NCBI RefSeq assembly: GCF_028356935.1
Contig: NZ_CP102798.1
Span: 1,488,001 to 1,552,000 of the forward strand
Length of the DNA: 64,000 nt
Origin: Lysinibacillus sp. OF-1
GTDB lineage: Bacteria; Bacillota; Bacilli; Bacillales_A; Planococcaceae
Direction: 5' to 3'
The translations under genes and the position numbers were made by a program. This document shows, one piece after another, positions 36,432 to 45,316 of this stretch (positions are counted from its first letter, which is position 1; each line of letters opens with the position of its first letter). The notes below the pieces were generated by a model. That model was not told the origin of the DNA, searched no databases, and saw only the letters and a list, made by a program, of their open reading frames with translations.

Positions 36432-37700
36432 ATGACTGTGAACAATGCGATGACTGAAATGATGCAAGCACTTGAACAAGGGGACTTAGCATTAATAGAT
36501 CAGCTACTAGAATCATTTTTAACGAAGGAGCTACCTGAGGAGATTTATGCACTCGCTGAGATTTTTATGCAGTATGGGTACATGAAAGAAGCTGACCGTG
36601 TGCTGGAGCATTTACAATTTTTATTCCCAGAAGAGGCACAGTTAAAAATAGATCGTGCAAATGTATTAATGGAGCTTGGTGATGAAGATGAAGCATTGGA
36701 TTTATTATTAGAAATCGAAGAAGCATCACCAGAATATCCGCAAGCCTTATTAGTTCTAGCCGATTATTATCAAATGCAGGGGTTATTTGAGGTTGCAGAA
36801 AAACGTATAAATGAAGCATTAGCGATTTTACCTGACGAGCCGTTATTACATTTTGCTAAAGCAGAACTTTTATTTGAAACAGGTCGTTTTTTAGAAGCTG
36901 CAAGGTTGTACGAAGACTTATATGAGCAGCAAAATGAATTTGCAGGTATTCAACTTGTTGAACGATTGGCAGAGGTGTATCGTGCAGGGGCTGCCTATGA
37001 AACGGCTTTTGATTATTATGTCAAGGCCCTTGAGGATGAGGTAAAGCCAGATATTTTATTTGGAGCGGCTTATTCCGCTTTCCAATCACAAAAGTACGAG
37101 ATGGCTATTAAACAACTAGAGGAATTGAAAGAATTAGATCCGGATTACTTCTCAGCCTATTTATTGCTTGCGGAAAGCTATGCTATGACAGAGGATAATA
37201 AAAAAGCTTATGGGGCCATTCAAGAGGGGCTAAAACGCGATGAATATGATAAATCATTGTATTTATTTGCTGGTAAAATGGCGTTGAAAAATGGTTTGCC
37301 AGAAGAAGCGGAGCAACATCTGCGAGAAGCTATAGCGTTGGATCCTGAGTACATGGAGGCGGTATTAGCCCTTATTTCTGTGTTGGGACAACAGGAGCGT
37401 CATGAGGATGTTATCGAATTATTTGAAACGCTACAGCAAAATGATTTTGAATGGAGCACATTATATCCATTTGCAGCAGAGGCATATGAAAATTTAGAAT
37501 TGTACGACCGTGCATACGAATTTTACCGTTTGGCATATAATGATTTTAAGGAAGACGCAACATTTTTAGAAAAATATGTTTACTTCTTATTAGAGGAAGG
37601 AAAACGTTCAGAGGCAAAAGAGGTTCTTGGACAATTAATCAACATTCAACCGGGTGAACCAGAGTGGCAAGAGAAGTTAGAAGCCTTAGAATTTGAGTAA
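36432..37700 (+). CDS. ypiA: YpiA-like tetratricopeptide-repeat protein
   Basis: 422 residues of helical repeats with TPR pattern across most of the length (for example EADRVLEHLQFLFPEEAQ, EVAEKRINEALAILPDEP, EEAEQHLREAIALDPEYM). No signal peptide; cytoplasmic. It is probably a protein-protein interaction scaffold; the function of YpiA is not established. It precedes ypiB and the qcr genes as in B. subtilis. Confidence 0.88.
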   Translation: MTVNNAMTEMMQALEQGDLALIDQLLESFLTKELPEEIYALAEIFMQYGYMKEADRVLEHLQFLFPEEAQLKIDRANVLMELGDEDEALDLLLEIEEASPEYPQALLVLADYYQMQGLFEVAEKRINEALAILPDEPLLHFAKAELLFETGRFLEAARLYEDLYEQQNEFAGIQLVERLAEVYRAGAAYETAFDYYVKALEDEVKPDILFGAAYSAFQSQKYEMAIKQLEELKELDPDYFSAYLLLAESYAMTEDNKKAYGAIQEGLKRDEYDKSLYLFAGKMALKNGLPEEAEQHLREAIALDPEYMEAVLALISVLGQQERHEDVIELFETLQQNDFEWSTLYPFAAEAYENLELYDRAYEFYRLAYNDFKEDATFLEKYVYFLLEEGKRSEAKEVLGQLINIQPGEPEWQEKLEALEFE

Positions 37701-37714
37701 AGGAGGGAGTGGGT

Positions 37715-38272
37715 ATGACTGCTTCTGTATCAGTTGTTGATAAAAAAGCATTTGTTCGATGGTTTTTAAAAAATTATCAATTGAAACGTCGTGAGTGTGT
37801 ATGGATTTTAAATTATTTATTAAGCAATGATGACTTACTAAAAAGAATCCGATTTGTGGAAGAAGCTCACTATTGTCCTAGAGCGATGGTGATGTCGACA
37901 GTAGACTCAACAGGTGTACCTTTTCGTTTCTACAAAGGCAATGTGATGACAGCAGATGCTGAGAAGTCTTTCCATGATTTACGCTTACATGAACAAGAAG
38001 ATATGTATATACAATTGAATTTTCCAAATATACCACCAAGTGCACAATACTTAGCAGTTCTCGAAGAAAACCCTTATATGCCAGAAACACTGCTAGTCAG
38101 TGAAAAAGATCGTTTACTGGCAGAAGAGCTGCTTTCCAATAGCTTACTCGTATTCCAAGAAGAAAAATTACTCGCACAAATTGATGAAGCCCTCGACCAG
38201 GGAGATGAAGAACGCTTTTATGAATTGTCTAATTTGTTACAAGCATTAAAGGGAACGGCTAATTTACGTTAA
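37715..38272 (+). CDS. ypiB: YpiB, UPF0302 / IDEAL domain protein
   Basis: 185 residues. The N-terminal UPF0302 domain includes FLKNYQLKRRECVWILNYL, and a C-terminal IDEAL segment (QIDEALDQGDEERFYELSNLL) occupies about residues 150-180. Function unknown; the family is confined to Firmicutes. ATG at 37715 is 7 nt after AGGAGGG; an in-frame GTG at 37709 overlaps the ribosome site. Confidence 0.88.
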   Translation: MTASVSVVDKKAFVRWFLKNYQLKRRECVWILNYLLSNDDLLKRIRFVEEAHYCPRAMVMSTVDSTGVPFRFYKGNVMTADAEKSFHDLRLHEQEDMYIQLNFPNIPPSAQYLAVLEENPYMPETLLVSEKDRLLAEELLSNSLLVFQEEKLLAQIDEALDQGDEERFYELSNLLQALKGTANLR

Positions 38273-38288
38273 TCATAGGTAAAAATTG

Positions 38289-38390
38289 AATGTCCTTTAT
38301 CCACTTCAATATGGTAACATTACTAGTGAATGAATGATTGTTTTCACTTTTAATTGGGTATCCTATTTTAGAGTGGATAAGGGCATTTTT
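38289..38390 (+). repeat. Inverted repeat between ypiB and ypiF
   Basis: AATGTCCTTTATCCACTT (38289-38306) is complementary with G-U/mismatches to AGAGTGGATAAGGGCATT (38370-38387), which is followed by five T. The loop is about 63 nt and holds a smaller AGTGAA/TTCACT hairpin. It may act as a terminator with a large loop. Confidence 0.45.
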
Positions 38391-38417
38391 ATTTTGCGAT
38401 AAAAGGAGGTTTGTTGA

Positions 38418-38867
38418 ATGTATTTTAATGCAAACGATGTGACATCGTTTCTGGCACAGAAGGATTTCATTGATACCGCTATTGTTCCACTTGTATCCAT
38501 CGATCTCTCTTCTGAAAAAATGAAACAGAGTGGTGCCGAAGTAGATTTTGTTATGTCTTTAACTTCGTTTATAGAGCAACAGTTCAAAGGCCGTTTATTA
38601 GTTATGCCACCATTTTCTTATATGACAAATTTAAAAAACGATGAATTTCCACAGCAATTAGAAGCACAATTACATAATGCTGGATTTAAGCATGTGTTCT
38701 TCATTACTTGTGACCACTATTGGACAAAGAGTGAAGAGAAAGTCAATATAGTTTGGTTACCAGCTATTCCGTTAGAGAGCATGGATGCAAGTGTGAAAAA
38801 ATCTATTTTAGAAGATCAATTACGCCAGGTGATTCCAATGCTTTCGACTAAATGGGCACAGATTTAA
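38418..38867 (+). CDS. ypiF: YpiF-like DUF2487 protein
   Basis: 149 residues, no membrane segment or catalytic motif recognised. Size and position directly before qcrA match the DUF2487 family (B. subtilis YpiF). Function unknown. AAAGGAGG precedes the ATG. Confidence 0.8.
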   Translation: MYFNANDVTSFLAQKDFIDTAIVPLVSIDLSSEKMKQSGAEVDFVMSLTSFIEQQFKGRLLVMPPFSYMTNLKNDEFPQQLEAQLHNAGFKHVFFITCDHYWTKSEEKVNIVWLPAIPLESMDASVKKSILEDQLRQVIPMLSTKWAQI

Positions 38868-39021
38868 CAATTAGTTTCAATAAATGTTCACATTCTCCAG
38901 CTTTCCACAGAATGCTATATTGACCAAGCTATGGACTTGATATATCATATATATGTCCTAGTATTACTATTTGTAAAAGTATGTCCGTTGGACTGACCTT
39001 TAAGTTAGAGGGGGGAAAATA

Positions 39022-39528
39022 ATGAGTAATAATCGAGTTTCACGTCGTCAATTTCTAAGTTATACTCTTACTGGTGTAGGTGGATTTATGGCGGCAGGTA
39101 TGTTAATGCCGATGCTTCGCTTTGCAATTGATCCAGTGTTACAAAAGCATGATGGTGGAGATTTTGTAGAAACAGAGCATAAAATCGCTGACCTCACTGA
39201 AGAGCCTGTCAAAGTTGACTTTTCATTCGAGCAAGTGGATGCATGGTACAAATCGAATGTTACAAACGTAGCGTGGGTTTATAAAAATGGCGATCAAATC
39301 ATTGCTCTATCACCTGTTTGTAAGCATTTAGGATGTATGGTTGATTGGAGTGGAGATTCTGGACACCCAGATCAATTCTTCTGCCCATGTCACGCAGGTC
39401 GTTACGAGAAAAACGGGAAAAACGTTGCAGGTACACCGCCTCTAGGTCCGTTGGATGAATTTGAAGTACAAGAAAAAGATGGCTATTTAATGATTGGTCC
39501 AGCAAAAGCAAATACTCTAGTTAAATAA
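39022..39528 (+). CDS. qcrA: Menaquinol:cytochrome c reductase iron-sulfur (Rieske) subunit
   Basis: 168 residues. An N-terminal twin-arginine-like segment (SRRQFLS) and membrane anchor, then the Rieske [2Fe-2S] ligands in CKHLGC and CPCHAGRY, and GPLDEFE. It passes electrons from menaquinol to the cytochrome subunit in the b6c-type complex. AGAGGGGG precedes the ATG. First gene of qcrABC. Confidence 0.96.
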   Translation: MSNNRVSRRQFLSYTLTGVGGFMAAGMLMPMLRFAIDPVLQKHDGGDFVETEHKIADLTEEPVKVDFSFEQVDAWYKSNVTNVAWVYKNGDQIIALSPVCKHLGCMVDWSGDSGHPDQFFCPCHAGRYEKNGKNVAGTPPLGPLDEFEVQEKDGYLMIGPAKANTLVK

Positions 39529-39547
39529 GTAAGGGGGTACGACAACA

Positions 39548-40222
39548 GTGCTAAATAAAATTTATGATTGGGTCGATGAACGCCTAGATATTACACCGAT
39601 TTGGCGTGATATTGCCGACCACGAAGTGCCAGAGCACGTTAACCCTGCACATCATTTTTCAGCATTCGTTTATTGCTTTGGTGGATTAACATTCTTCATC
39701 ACAGTAATTCAAATTCTATCTGGTATGTTCCTAACAATGTACTATGTACCAGACGTTGTGAATGCCTGGAAATCAGTTTATTATTTACAAAACGAAGTAG
39801 CATTTGGTGAAATCGTACGCGGTATGCACCACTGGGGAGCTTCATTAGTTATCGTAATGATGTTCTTACATACACTTCGTGTATTCTTCACAGGTTCTTA
39901 TAAAAAACCTCGTGAGTTAAACTGGATGGTTGGTGTAGGTATTTTTGGTGTAATGATGGGTCTTGGCTTTACAGGATACTTATTACCATGGGATATGAAA
40001 GCATTATTCGCTACTAAAGTAGGTATCGAAATTGCTGCATCTGTACCGTTTATCGGTGGGATGATTAAAATATTATTAGCGGGTGACACTACGATTCTTG
40101 GTGCTCAAACGTTAACTCGATTCTTTGCGATTCATGTATTCTTCTTACCTGCAGTATTGTTTGGGTTACTTGCAGCGCACTTTATCATGATTCGTCGTCA
40201 AGGAATTTCAGGACCGTTGTAA
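39548..40222 (+). CDS. qcrB: Menaquinol:cytochrome c reductase cytochrome b6 subunit
   Basis: 224 residues with four transmembrane helices. Heme-ligand His residues are in RGMHHWGAS and the C-terminal helices (FFAIHVFFLP, LLAAHFIMIRR). This is the short, split cytochrome b6 type. The start is GTG at 39548, 9 nt after AAGGGGG. 19 bp after qcrA. Confidence 0.96.
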   Translation: MLNKIYDWVDERLDITPIWRDIADHEVPEHVNPAHHFSAFVYCFGGLTFFITVIQILSGMFLTMYYVPDVVNAWKSVYYLQNEVAFGEIVRGMHHWGASLVIVMMFLHTLRVFFTGSYKKPRELNWMVGVGIFGVMMGLGFTGYLLPWDMKALFATKVGIEIAASVPFIGGMIKILLAGDTTILGAQTLTRFFAIHVFFLPAVLFGLLAAHFIMIRRQGISGPL

Positions 40223-40263
40223 TTGTCTTGACGGTTCGATGATCTTTAAAAGGAGGGGACACT

Positions 40264-41037
40264 ATGCATCGCGGAAAAGGAATGAAATTTGTCGGCGATT
40301 CTCGTATTAAAGCGAATCACAGAATGCCGAATGTTCCAAAGGATTATTCCGAATATCCAGGTAAGACGGAAGCTTTCTGGCCGAACTTCTTACTGAAGGA
40401 ATGGATGGTAGGTGCTGTATTTTTAATTGGATACTTATTATTAACTGTCGCTCACCCGTCACCACTTGAAGGGCCGGCAGATCCAACTAGAGCATATACA
40501 CCGCTACCGGACTGGTACTTCTTATTTATGTATCAACTTTTAAAATACTCATTTGCTTCTGGTCCATACAATGTAATCGGAGCTATTGTAATTCCAGGTC
40601 TTGCATTTGGAGCGCTATTATTAATGCCATTTTTAGACAAGGGTCCAGAACGTCGTCCATCTAAACGTCCATTACCAACAGCGTTCATGTTATTAACTTT
40701 AGCTGCTATGTTCTACCTAACTTGGGAGTCAGTTGTTAACCACGACTGGGAAGCTCAAAAAGCTATGGGTGCGATTGTAGAAACAGTTGAGTTCGATAAA
40801 GAATCAGAAGGTTATAAAGTTTACGCTGGTTCAGCATGTATTACATGTCACGGTGAAGGTTTAGAAGGTGGAGCTGGAGCGCCTACTCTAATGAACACAG
40901 GTTTAACTGCTGATCAAATTAAGGACATTGCTCATAACGGTACTGAGAGCGGTAAAATGCCACCAGGATTATGGACAGGTTCAGATGAAGATCTTCAAAA
41001 ACTTGCTGAATTCATCGAAAGTTTAAAAGCAGAGTAA
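40264..41037 (+). CDS. qcrC: Menaquinol:cytochrome c reductase cytochrome b/c subunit
   Basis: 257 residues: a subunit IV-like membrane half with three helices, including the PEWY-equivalent region LPDWYFLFMYQLLK, fused to a C-terminal cytochrome c domain with heme motif CITCHG and the axial Met in GKMPPGLW. This fusion is typical of Bacillus-type complexes. AAAGGAGGGG precedes the ATG. Confidence 0.96.
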   Translation: MHRGKGMKFVGDSRIKANHRMPNVPKDYSEYPGKTEAFWPNFLLKEWMVGAVFLIGYLLLTVAHPSPLEGPADPTRAYTPLPDWYFLFMYQLLKYSFASGPYNVIGAIVIPGLAFGALLLMPFLDKGPERRPSKRPLPTAFMLLTLAAMFYLTWESVVNHDWEAQKAMGAIVETVEFDKESEGYKVYAGSACITCHGEGLEGGAGAPTLMNTGLTADQIKDIAHNGTESGKMPPGLWTGSDEDLQKLAEFIESLKAE

Positions 41038-41042
41038 TAGTA

Positions 41043-41070
41043 AAAGAGTCAGGGAACTGGCTCTTTTTTT
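41043..41070 (+). terminator. Intrinsic terminator after qcrABC
   Basis: AAAGAGTCA pairs with TGGCTCTTT and runs into seven T. Confidence 0.85.
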
Positions 41071-41182
41071 CTACCTTGTTATACTATTGGGACTGAGAGC
41101 CAAGTTAAAAGGTTCCCTGGTATAAGAATTTTTAGCGAAAAATGTCGAAAAATATTATTTTGTCTGGATTCAGCAAGTATTA

Positions 41183-41212
41183 GTTGTATCGAAAGTGAAG
41201 CATCAGCGGCAA
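41183..41212 (+). repeat. Dispersed 30-bp repeat, copy B
   Basis: GTTGTATCGAAAGTGAAGCA then TCAGCGGCAA, related to 29901-29930 (26 of 30 identical). The 41071-41354 gap otherwise shows only the hairpin listed next. Confidence 0.7.
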
Positions 41213-41276
41213 AATTAATGGGACAAATAAGCGCATTAAATCAACAAACTAACACATATTGATGGTGAGGAACAAT

Positions 41277-41307
41277 TGAAATGTAGAGGGATTGCTCTAG
41301 GATTTCA
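41277..41307 (+). promoter_or_regulatory. Inverted repeat upstream of ypjA
   Basis: TGAAAT-g-TAGAG pairs with CTCTA-gg-ATTTCA across a 6-nt loop; no T run follows. Could be an operator or RNA hairpin. Confidence 0.4.
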
Positions 41308-41354
41308 GAACAATACATAACGAATGTTTTTTAAGAACGGAAGGAGTTGACTTC

Positions 41355-41951
41355 ATGCAACTAACAAGAGCAAATATTTGGTATCTTCTGACCCATAAAT
41401 CATTCTTATTAGCACTGCTCATTATTAATCTATTAGGGACAATTTACGGCTATTATTGGTACGGTTGGCAGCTGGCTATTACCAAGCCGATTTTTTATAT
41501 TTTTGTTCCTGATAGCCCGACAGCTAGCCTATTCTTCTGTTTTGTGCTGATAGCATGGATTATAGGAAAAAGCTGGCCACTAATGGAGGTGCTCGCTCTC
41601 GTTACATTGGTGAAGTATGGTCTTTGGGCAGATGTTATGAATATTTGGACATTGATTGAAACTGGTACCATTGGCTGGCAGGGCTGGATGTTAGTTGGAT
41701 CGCATTTTGCTATGGCAGTCCAAGCTATACTTTATTTGAAGAAGTATGTCTTCACTTATTGGCATGTAGCTATAGCAGCAGTGTGGACATTGCATAATGA
41801 TGTCATTGACTATGTGTTTGGTCAAATGCCTATGTATCGAGATTTAGCTCAATACACAAGCTATATTGGTTACTTTACGTTTTGGTTATCCATTGCGTGT
41901 ATTTTTCTTGCGATTTTCTCAATTAGGCAGCGCAAATATTTGCCGAATTAA
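41355..41951 (+). CDS. ypjA: YpjA-like DUF1405 membrane protein
   Basis: 198 residues with about five or six transmembrane helices, rich in Trp and Tyr (YGYYWYGWQLAITKP; FTYWHVAIAAVWTLHNDVIDY). It matches the DUF1405 family and sits after qcrC as in B. subtilis. Function unknown. GGAAGGAG precedes the ATG. Confidence 0.85.
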   Translation: MQLTRANIWYLLTHKSFLLALLIINLLGTIYGYYWYGWQLAITKPIFYIFVPDSPTASLFFCFVLIAWIIGKSWPLMEVLALVTLVKYGLWADVMNIWTLIETGTIGWQGWMLVGSHFAMAVQAILYLKKYVFTYWHVAIAAVWTLHNDVIDYVFGQMPMYRDLAQYTSYIGYFTFWLSIACIFLAIFSIRQRKYLPN

Positions 41952-41999
41952 GGTATAAATTATAGAATTATAGTATTGAGGTAGAAAGGGGTTAGAAAA

Positions 42000-42686
42000 T
42001 TGTCAACTAGCATGTATATTGTTTATTTTGCCATTATTATGCTGCTCCCACTTTATGCACAGATGAAGGTAAAGGGGACGTATAAGAAGTTTGCAAAACA
42101 ACGTACAATGAAGGGGCAGACTGGTGCAGAGGTAGCGCGTGCGATTTTAGATGCGAACGGCTTATATGATGTACGAGTTGTGCCAACGCAAGGTGTGTTG
42201 TCTGATCATTATAATCCGGCAACAAAAACAGTTGCTTTATCAGAAAGTAACTTTTATGAAGCGAGTGTTGCAGGTGCTGCGGTTGCTGCCCATGAGGTAG
42301 GTCACGCCATCCAACATAAAGAAGCTTATTCTATGCTTACATTACGTAGTAAGCTCGTTCCCGTAGCAAATATTTCGTCTAATATGTCTTGGATTTTTGT
42401 AATGATTGGTATTTTTGCAAGTAGTACGAATTTCTTGCTGTTAGGTATCATATTATTAGCAGCAGGTGTTGTTTTCCAATTAGTGACACTGCCAGTGGAA
42501 TTCGATGCTTCAAAGCGTGCCTTAGTTCAAATGAATTCATTAGGTATTGTTACAAATGAAGAAGAACGTCCGGCACGAAAAGTGTTAAGTGCAGCAGCGC
42601 TAACATATGTAGCGGCGGCAGCAGTAGCCGTACTTGAGTTATTACGTTTAGTGTTAATTTTTACAAATATGCGTAGCGACGACTAA
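42000..42686 (+). CDS. Membrane zinc metallopeptidase (YugP-like)
   Basis: 228 residues. The zinc-protease motif HEVGHAIQH stands at about residues 98-106, between membrane helices (one at the N-terminus, two in the middle, one at the C-terminus). VEFDASKRA is another hallmark of YugP-type proteases. Start TTG at 42000 after AAAGGGG. In B. subtilis this position is taken by ypjB, an unrelated gene. Substrate unknown. Confidence 0.87.
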   Translation: MSTSMYIVYFAIIMLLPLYAQMKVKGTYKKFAKQRTMKGQTGAEVARAILDANGLYDVRVVPTQGVLSDHYNPATKTVALSESNFYEASVAGAAVAAHEVGHAIQHKEAYSMLTLRSKLVPVANISSNMSWIFVMIGIFASSTNFLLLGIILLAAGVVFQLVTLPVEFDASKRALVQMNSLGIVTNEEERPARKVLSAAALTYVAAAAVAVLELLRLVLIFTNMRSDD

Positions 42687-42688
42687 GA

Positions 42689-42736
42689 AAAAACTTGTTA
42701 TAGTGGTACACCACTATAGCAAGTTTTTTATCTTCG
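42689..42736. terminator. Bidirectional terminator between convergent genes
   Basis: AAAAAACTTG...TATAGTGGT pairs with its complement ACCACTATA...CAAGTTTTTT, giving a long stem with A/T tracts on both sides, serving the peptidase gene and the minus-strand YitT gene. Confidence 0.85.
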
Positions 42737-42741
42737 TATGC

Positions 42742-43611
42742 TTAATGCAGTGGCTGCTTTTGATCGTCTAAGGTGAAGCCTTCCCCAGCCACATCTCGTA
42801 CTTCTATAATGGAAACAAAGGCGTGCGGGTCGACTTCATGCACAATTGATTTTAATCGTACAACTTCATTGCGGCCAATGACACAATAGATCACTTCTTT
42901 AGGCTGTTTGGTAAAATGACCATGACCTTCTAAGATCGTTATCCCTCGCTCCATTCGTAGCGCGATCGTTTCAGCAATTGCACCAGACTTTTCAGATATA
43001 ATAAGAGCACCACGTGCAGCGTAGGCACCTTCTTGGACAAAGTCAATAACACGAGCACCTACAAATACAGCAACTAGTGTATACATCATCGATCGAGCAT
43101 CTAAGAACGTTAGCCACGAAAGGATGATGACAATGGCATCGAAGACAAACATAGTTTTCCCCATACTCCAGCCAAAATATTTATGACCAAGCCGAGCCAA
43201 AATATCGACTCCACCTGTAGTGCCGCCAAAGCGAAAAACAATACCAAGTCCAAGTCCGACGAAGACACCAGCAAAAAGTGCCACAAGTAACATGTCATCC
43301 TCTAAATGAATGGTAAATTGGTATTTTTGAAAAATCTTTAGAAAAAGAGAGACAGATAAAGTGCCGACAAGTGTATAGACAAATGATTTCTTTCCAAGCA
43401 ATCGATAACCTATGATAAACATGGGAATATTTAATAATAGGTTCATTAAGGCGGGGTCCCATCCTAATGTAAAGTACAGTATGAGTGTAATCCCACTTAG
43501 CCCACCTTCACCCAGCTGATTTTGGATGTTGAAGTGAACAAAGCCGAAGCTAAAAACGGCGGCTCCGAGCATAATTGCGATAATATTACGAATTTTAATC
43601 TGTTTTAGCAT
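42742..43611 (-). CDS. ypjC: YitT/YpjC family membrane protein (DUF161-DUF2179)
   Basis: 289 residues: about five transmembrane helices (YitT domain) followed by a cytoplasmic C-terminal DUF2179 domain (about residues 205-280; KEVIYCVIGRNEVVRLKSIV). Function unknown; DUF2179 resembles small nucleotide-binding folds. Start ATG at 43611 follows CAGGAGGTC on the minus strand; the open frame reaches 43635. Location between qcr and mazG-dapB matches B. subtilis ypjC. Confidence 0.85.
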   Translation of the reverse strand: MLKQIKIRNIIAIMLGAAVFSFGFVHFNIQNQLGEGGLSGITLILYFTLGWDPALMNLLLNIPMFIIGYRLLGKKSFVYTLVGTLSVSLFLKIFQKYQFTIHLEDDMLLVALFAGVFVGLGLGIVFRFGGTTGGVDILARLGHKYFGWSMGKTMFVFDAIVIILSWLTFLDARSMMYTLVAVFVGARVIDFVQEGAYAARGALIISEKSGAIAETIALRMERGITILEGHGHFTKQPKEVIYCVIGRNEVVRLKSIVHEVDPHAFVSIIEVRDVAGEGFTLDDQKQPLH

Positions 43612-43726
43612 TTGACCTCCTGTAGTTCCAAACAAATGAAGTAATGTTATCTATTATCTGACATTTTATTGGTTTTGACAACAATGGTGTAAATTTTATA
43701 GGATGGTAAATAGGAGCGTGATGATA

Positions 43727-44062
43727 ATGACAGATCAATTAACAATGCAAGCATTGCAACAGCGTGTTGATGATTATATAGGACAATTTAAAGAAGGCTA
43801 TTTCCCACCATTTGAGCTACTTGCGCGTTTAACAGAAGAATTAGGTGAACTGTCACGTGAGGTTCAGGATGTATATGGCCAAAAAAAGAAAAAAAGCACA
43901 GAGGACACAAATAGCATTGAAGAAGAGCTAGGAGATTTTCTCTTTGTACTAGTATGTTTTGCAAATGCACAAGGTATTAAACTAGATGAAGCACTTTTAC
44001 GCGTCATACATAAATTTGAAACTAGAGATAAGGATCGTTGGACTAGAAAGGATGAAGAATGA
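43727..44062 (+). CDS. ypjD: MazG-like nucleotide pyrophosphohydrolase YpjD
   Basis: 111 residues. The all-alpha NTP-PPase (MazG) motif is present: EELGELSREV ... EEELGDFLFVLVCFAN, supplying the E-x-x-E and E-x-x-D metal ligands. It hydrolyses (d)NTPs to NMP and pyrophosphate, probably for housekeeping. ATG at 43727 is 10 nt after AGGAG; ATG at 43721 is possible. Overlaps dapB (ATGA), as in B. subtilis. Confidence 0.88.
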   Translation: MTDQLTMQALQQRVDDYIGQFKEGYFPPFELLARLTEELGELSREVQDVYGQKKKKSTEDTNSIEEELGDFLFVLVCFANAQGIKLDEALLRVIHKFETRDKDRWTRKDEE

Positions 44063-44859
44063 TGTCGATTCGTGTAGCCATTGCGGGTGCAAGAGGAAAA
44101 ATGGGGGCTGAGGCTGTACATACGGTCATGAAACATGACAAAATGGAATTAGTAGCTGTACTAGATTATAAGGAAGTAGGAAAAACATTAGCTGATTTAG
44201 ACATGTTTCCAGCAAGCTATACGGTACCTATATTTACTGAAATGCATGACCTTGTAGAAGTCACTGCACCAGATGTATTAGTAGATTTAACCAACCCACA
44301 TGCAGTCTATAAGCATACTAAGGAAGCATTGAATTTAAATGTACGACCTGTAATTGGTACAACAGGATTTACAGATACACAACTAGAAGAATTATCAGCC
44401 ATGGCCAAAGAAAAAGAGTTGGGTTGCATTATTGCACCAAACTTTGCGATTGGCGCTATCCTAATGATGAAATTTGCAAAAGAAGCGGCCAAATACTTAC
44501 CAGATGTAGAGGTTATTGAAATGCACCATGATCAAAAGCTCGATGCACCATCTGGGACAGCGTTAAAAACAGCACAGCTAATACAAGAGGCCCGTATGCA
44601 AAAGACTCAAGGACACCCAGAGGAAAAGGAAACCATTAAAGGTGCAAGAGGTGGAGACTTTGATGGCATGCGCATTCACTCCGTTCGTTTACCTGGTTTA
44701 GTGGCACACCAGCAAGTATTATTTGGAGGAGATGGGCAGCTACTGACGATTCGCCATGATTCATTAAACCGAAACTCCTTCATGTCAGGCGTTGCATTTT
44801 GCATAGAAGAGGTTATGAAAATGGATCAGCTTGTTTATGGTTTAGAAAACATCATCTAA
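44059..44859 (+). CDS. dapB: 4-hydroxy-tetrahydrodipicolinate reductase
   Basis: About 265 residues. [11 protein letters not shown] binds NAD(P)H; the active-site segment [16 protein letters not shown] holds the catalytic His/Lys. It supplies tetrahydrodipicolinate for lysine, peptidoglycan DAP/Lys and spore dipicolinate. Two adjacent ATGs (44059, 44062) could start it; AAAGGATGA precedes both. Confidence 0.95.
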   Translation: MMSIRVAIAGARGKMGAEAVHTVMKHDKMELVAVLDYKEVGKTLADLDMFPASYTVPIFTEMHDLVEVTAPDVLVDLTNPHAVYKHTKEALNLNVRPVIGTTGFTDTQLEELSAMAKEKELGCIIAPNFAIGAILMMKFAKEAAKYLPDVEVIEMHHDQKLDAPSGTALKTAQLIQEARMQKTQGHPEEKETIKGARGGDFDGMRIHSVRLPGLVAHQQVLFGGDGQLLTIRHDSLNRNSFMSGVAFCIEEVMKMDQLVYGLENII

Positions 44860-44878
44860 AGATTGGGATGGAAGCTAT

Positions 44879-45283
44879 ATGAAAATCGCATTGATTGCAC
44901 ATGATCGTAAAAAAGACAATTTAGTACAGTTTGCTATTGCTTACAAAGATATTTTACTTGAACATACGCTATATGCTACTGGAACAACGGGACAACGTGT
45001 CATTGAAGCTACTGGTTTAGAAGTCACACGTTTTCGTTCGGGGCCGCTTGGTGGCGACCAACAAATTGGTGCTATGATTGCCAATAACGATATGGACATG
45101 GTTATTTTTTTCCGTGATCCATTAACAGCACAACCACATGAGCCAGATGTTTCTGCACTTATCCGTCTTTGTGATGTTTACCAAGTGCCACTGGCAACAA
45201 ATATGGGAACAGCAGAAATATTATTAAAAGGCCTACAAGAGGGCTTTGTGGATTGGAGACTGATACAAGAAAGACGTAACTAA
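44879..45283 (+). CDS. mgsA: Methylglyoxal synthase
   Basis: 134 residues with [22 protein letters not shown] and [14 protein letters not shown], the conserved catalytic blocks. It converts dihydroxyacetone phosphate to methylglyoxal. GGATGGAAG precedes the ATG. In B. subtilis bshB1 lies between mgsA and bshA; here the gap is only 33 bp. Confidence 0.95.
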   Translation: MKIALIAHDRKKDNLVQFAIAYKDILLEHTLYATGTTGQRVIEATGLEVTRFRSGPLGGDQQIGAMIANNDMDMVIFFRDPLTAQPHEPDVSALIRLCDVYQVPLATNMGTAEILLKGLQEGFVDWRLIQERRN

Positions 45284-45316
45284 TAAAAGACGTGATTTAG
45301 AAAGGATGATCATCGA

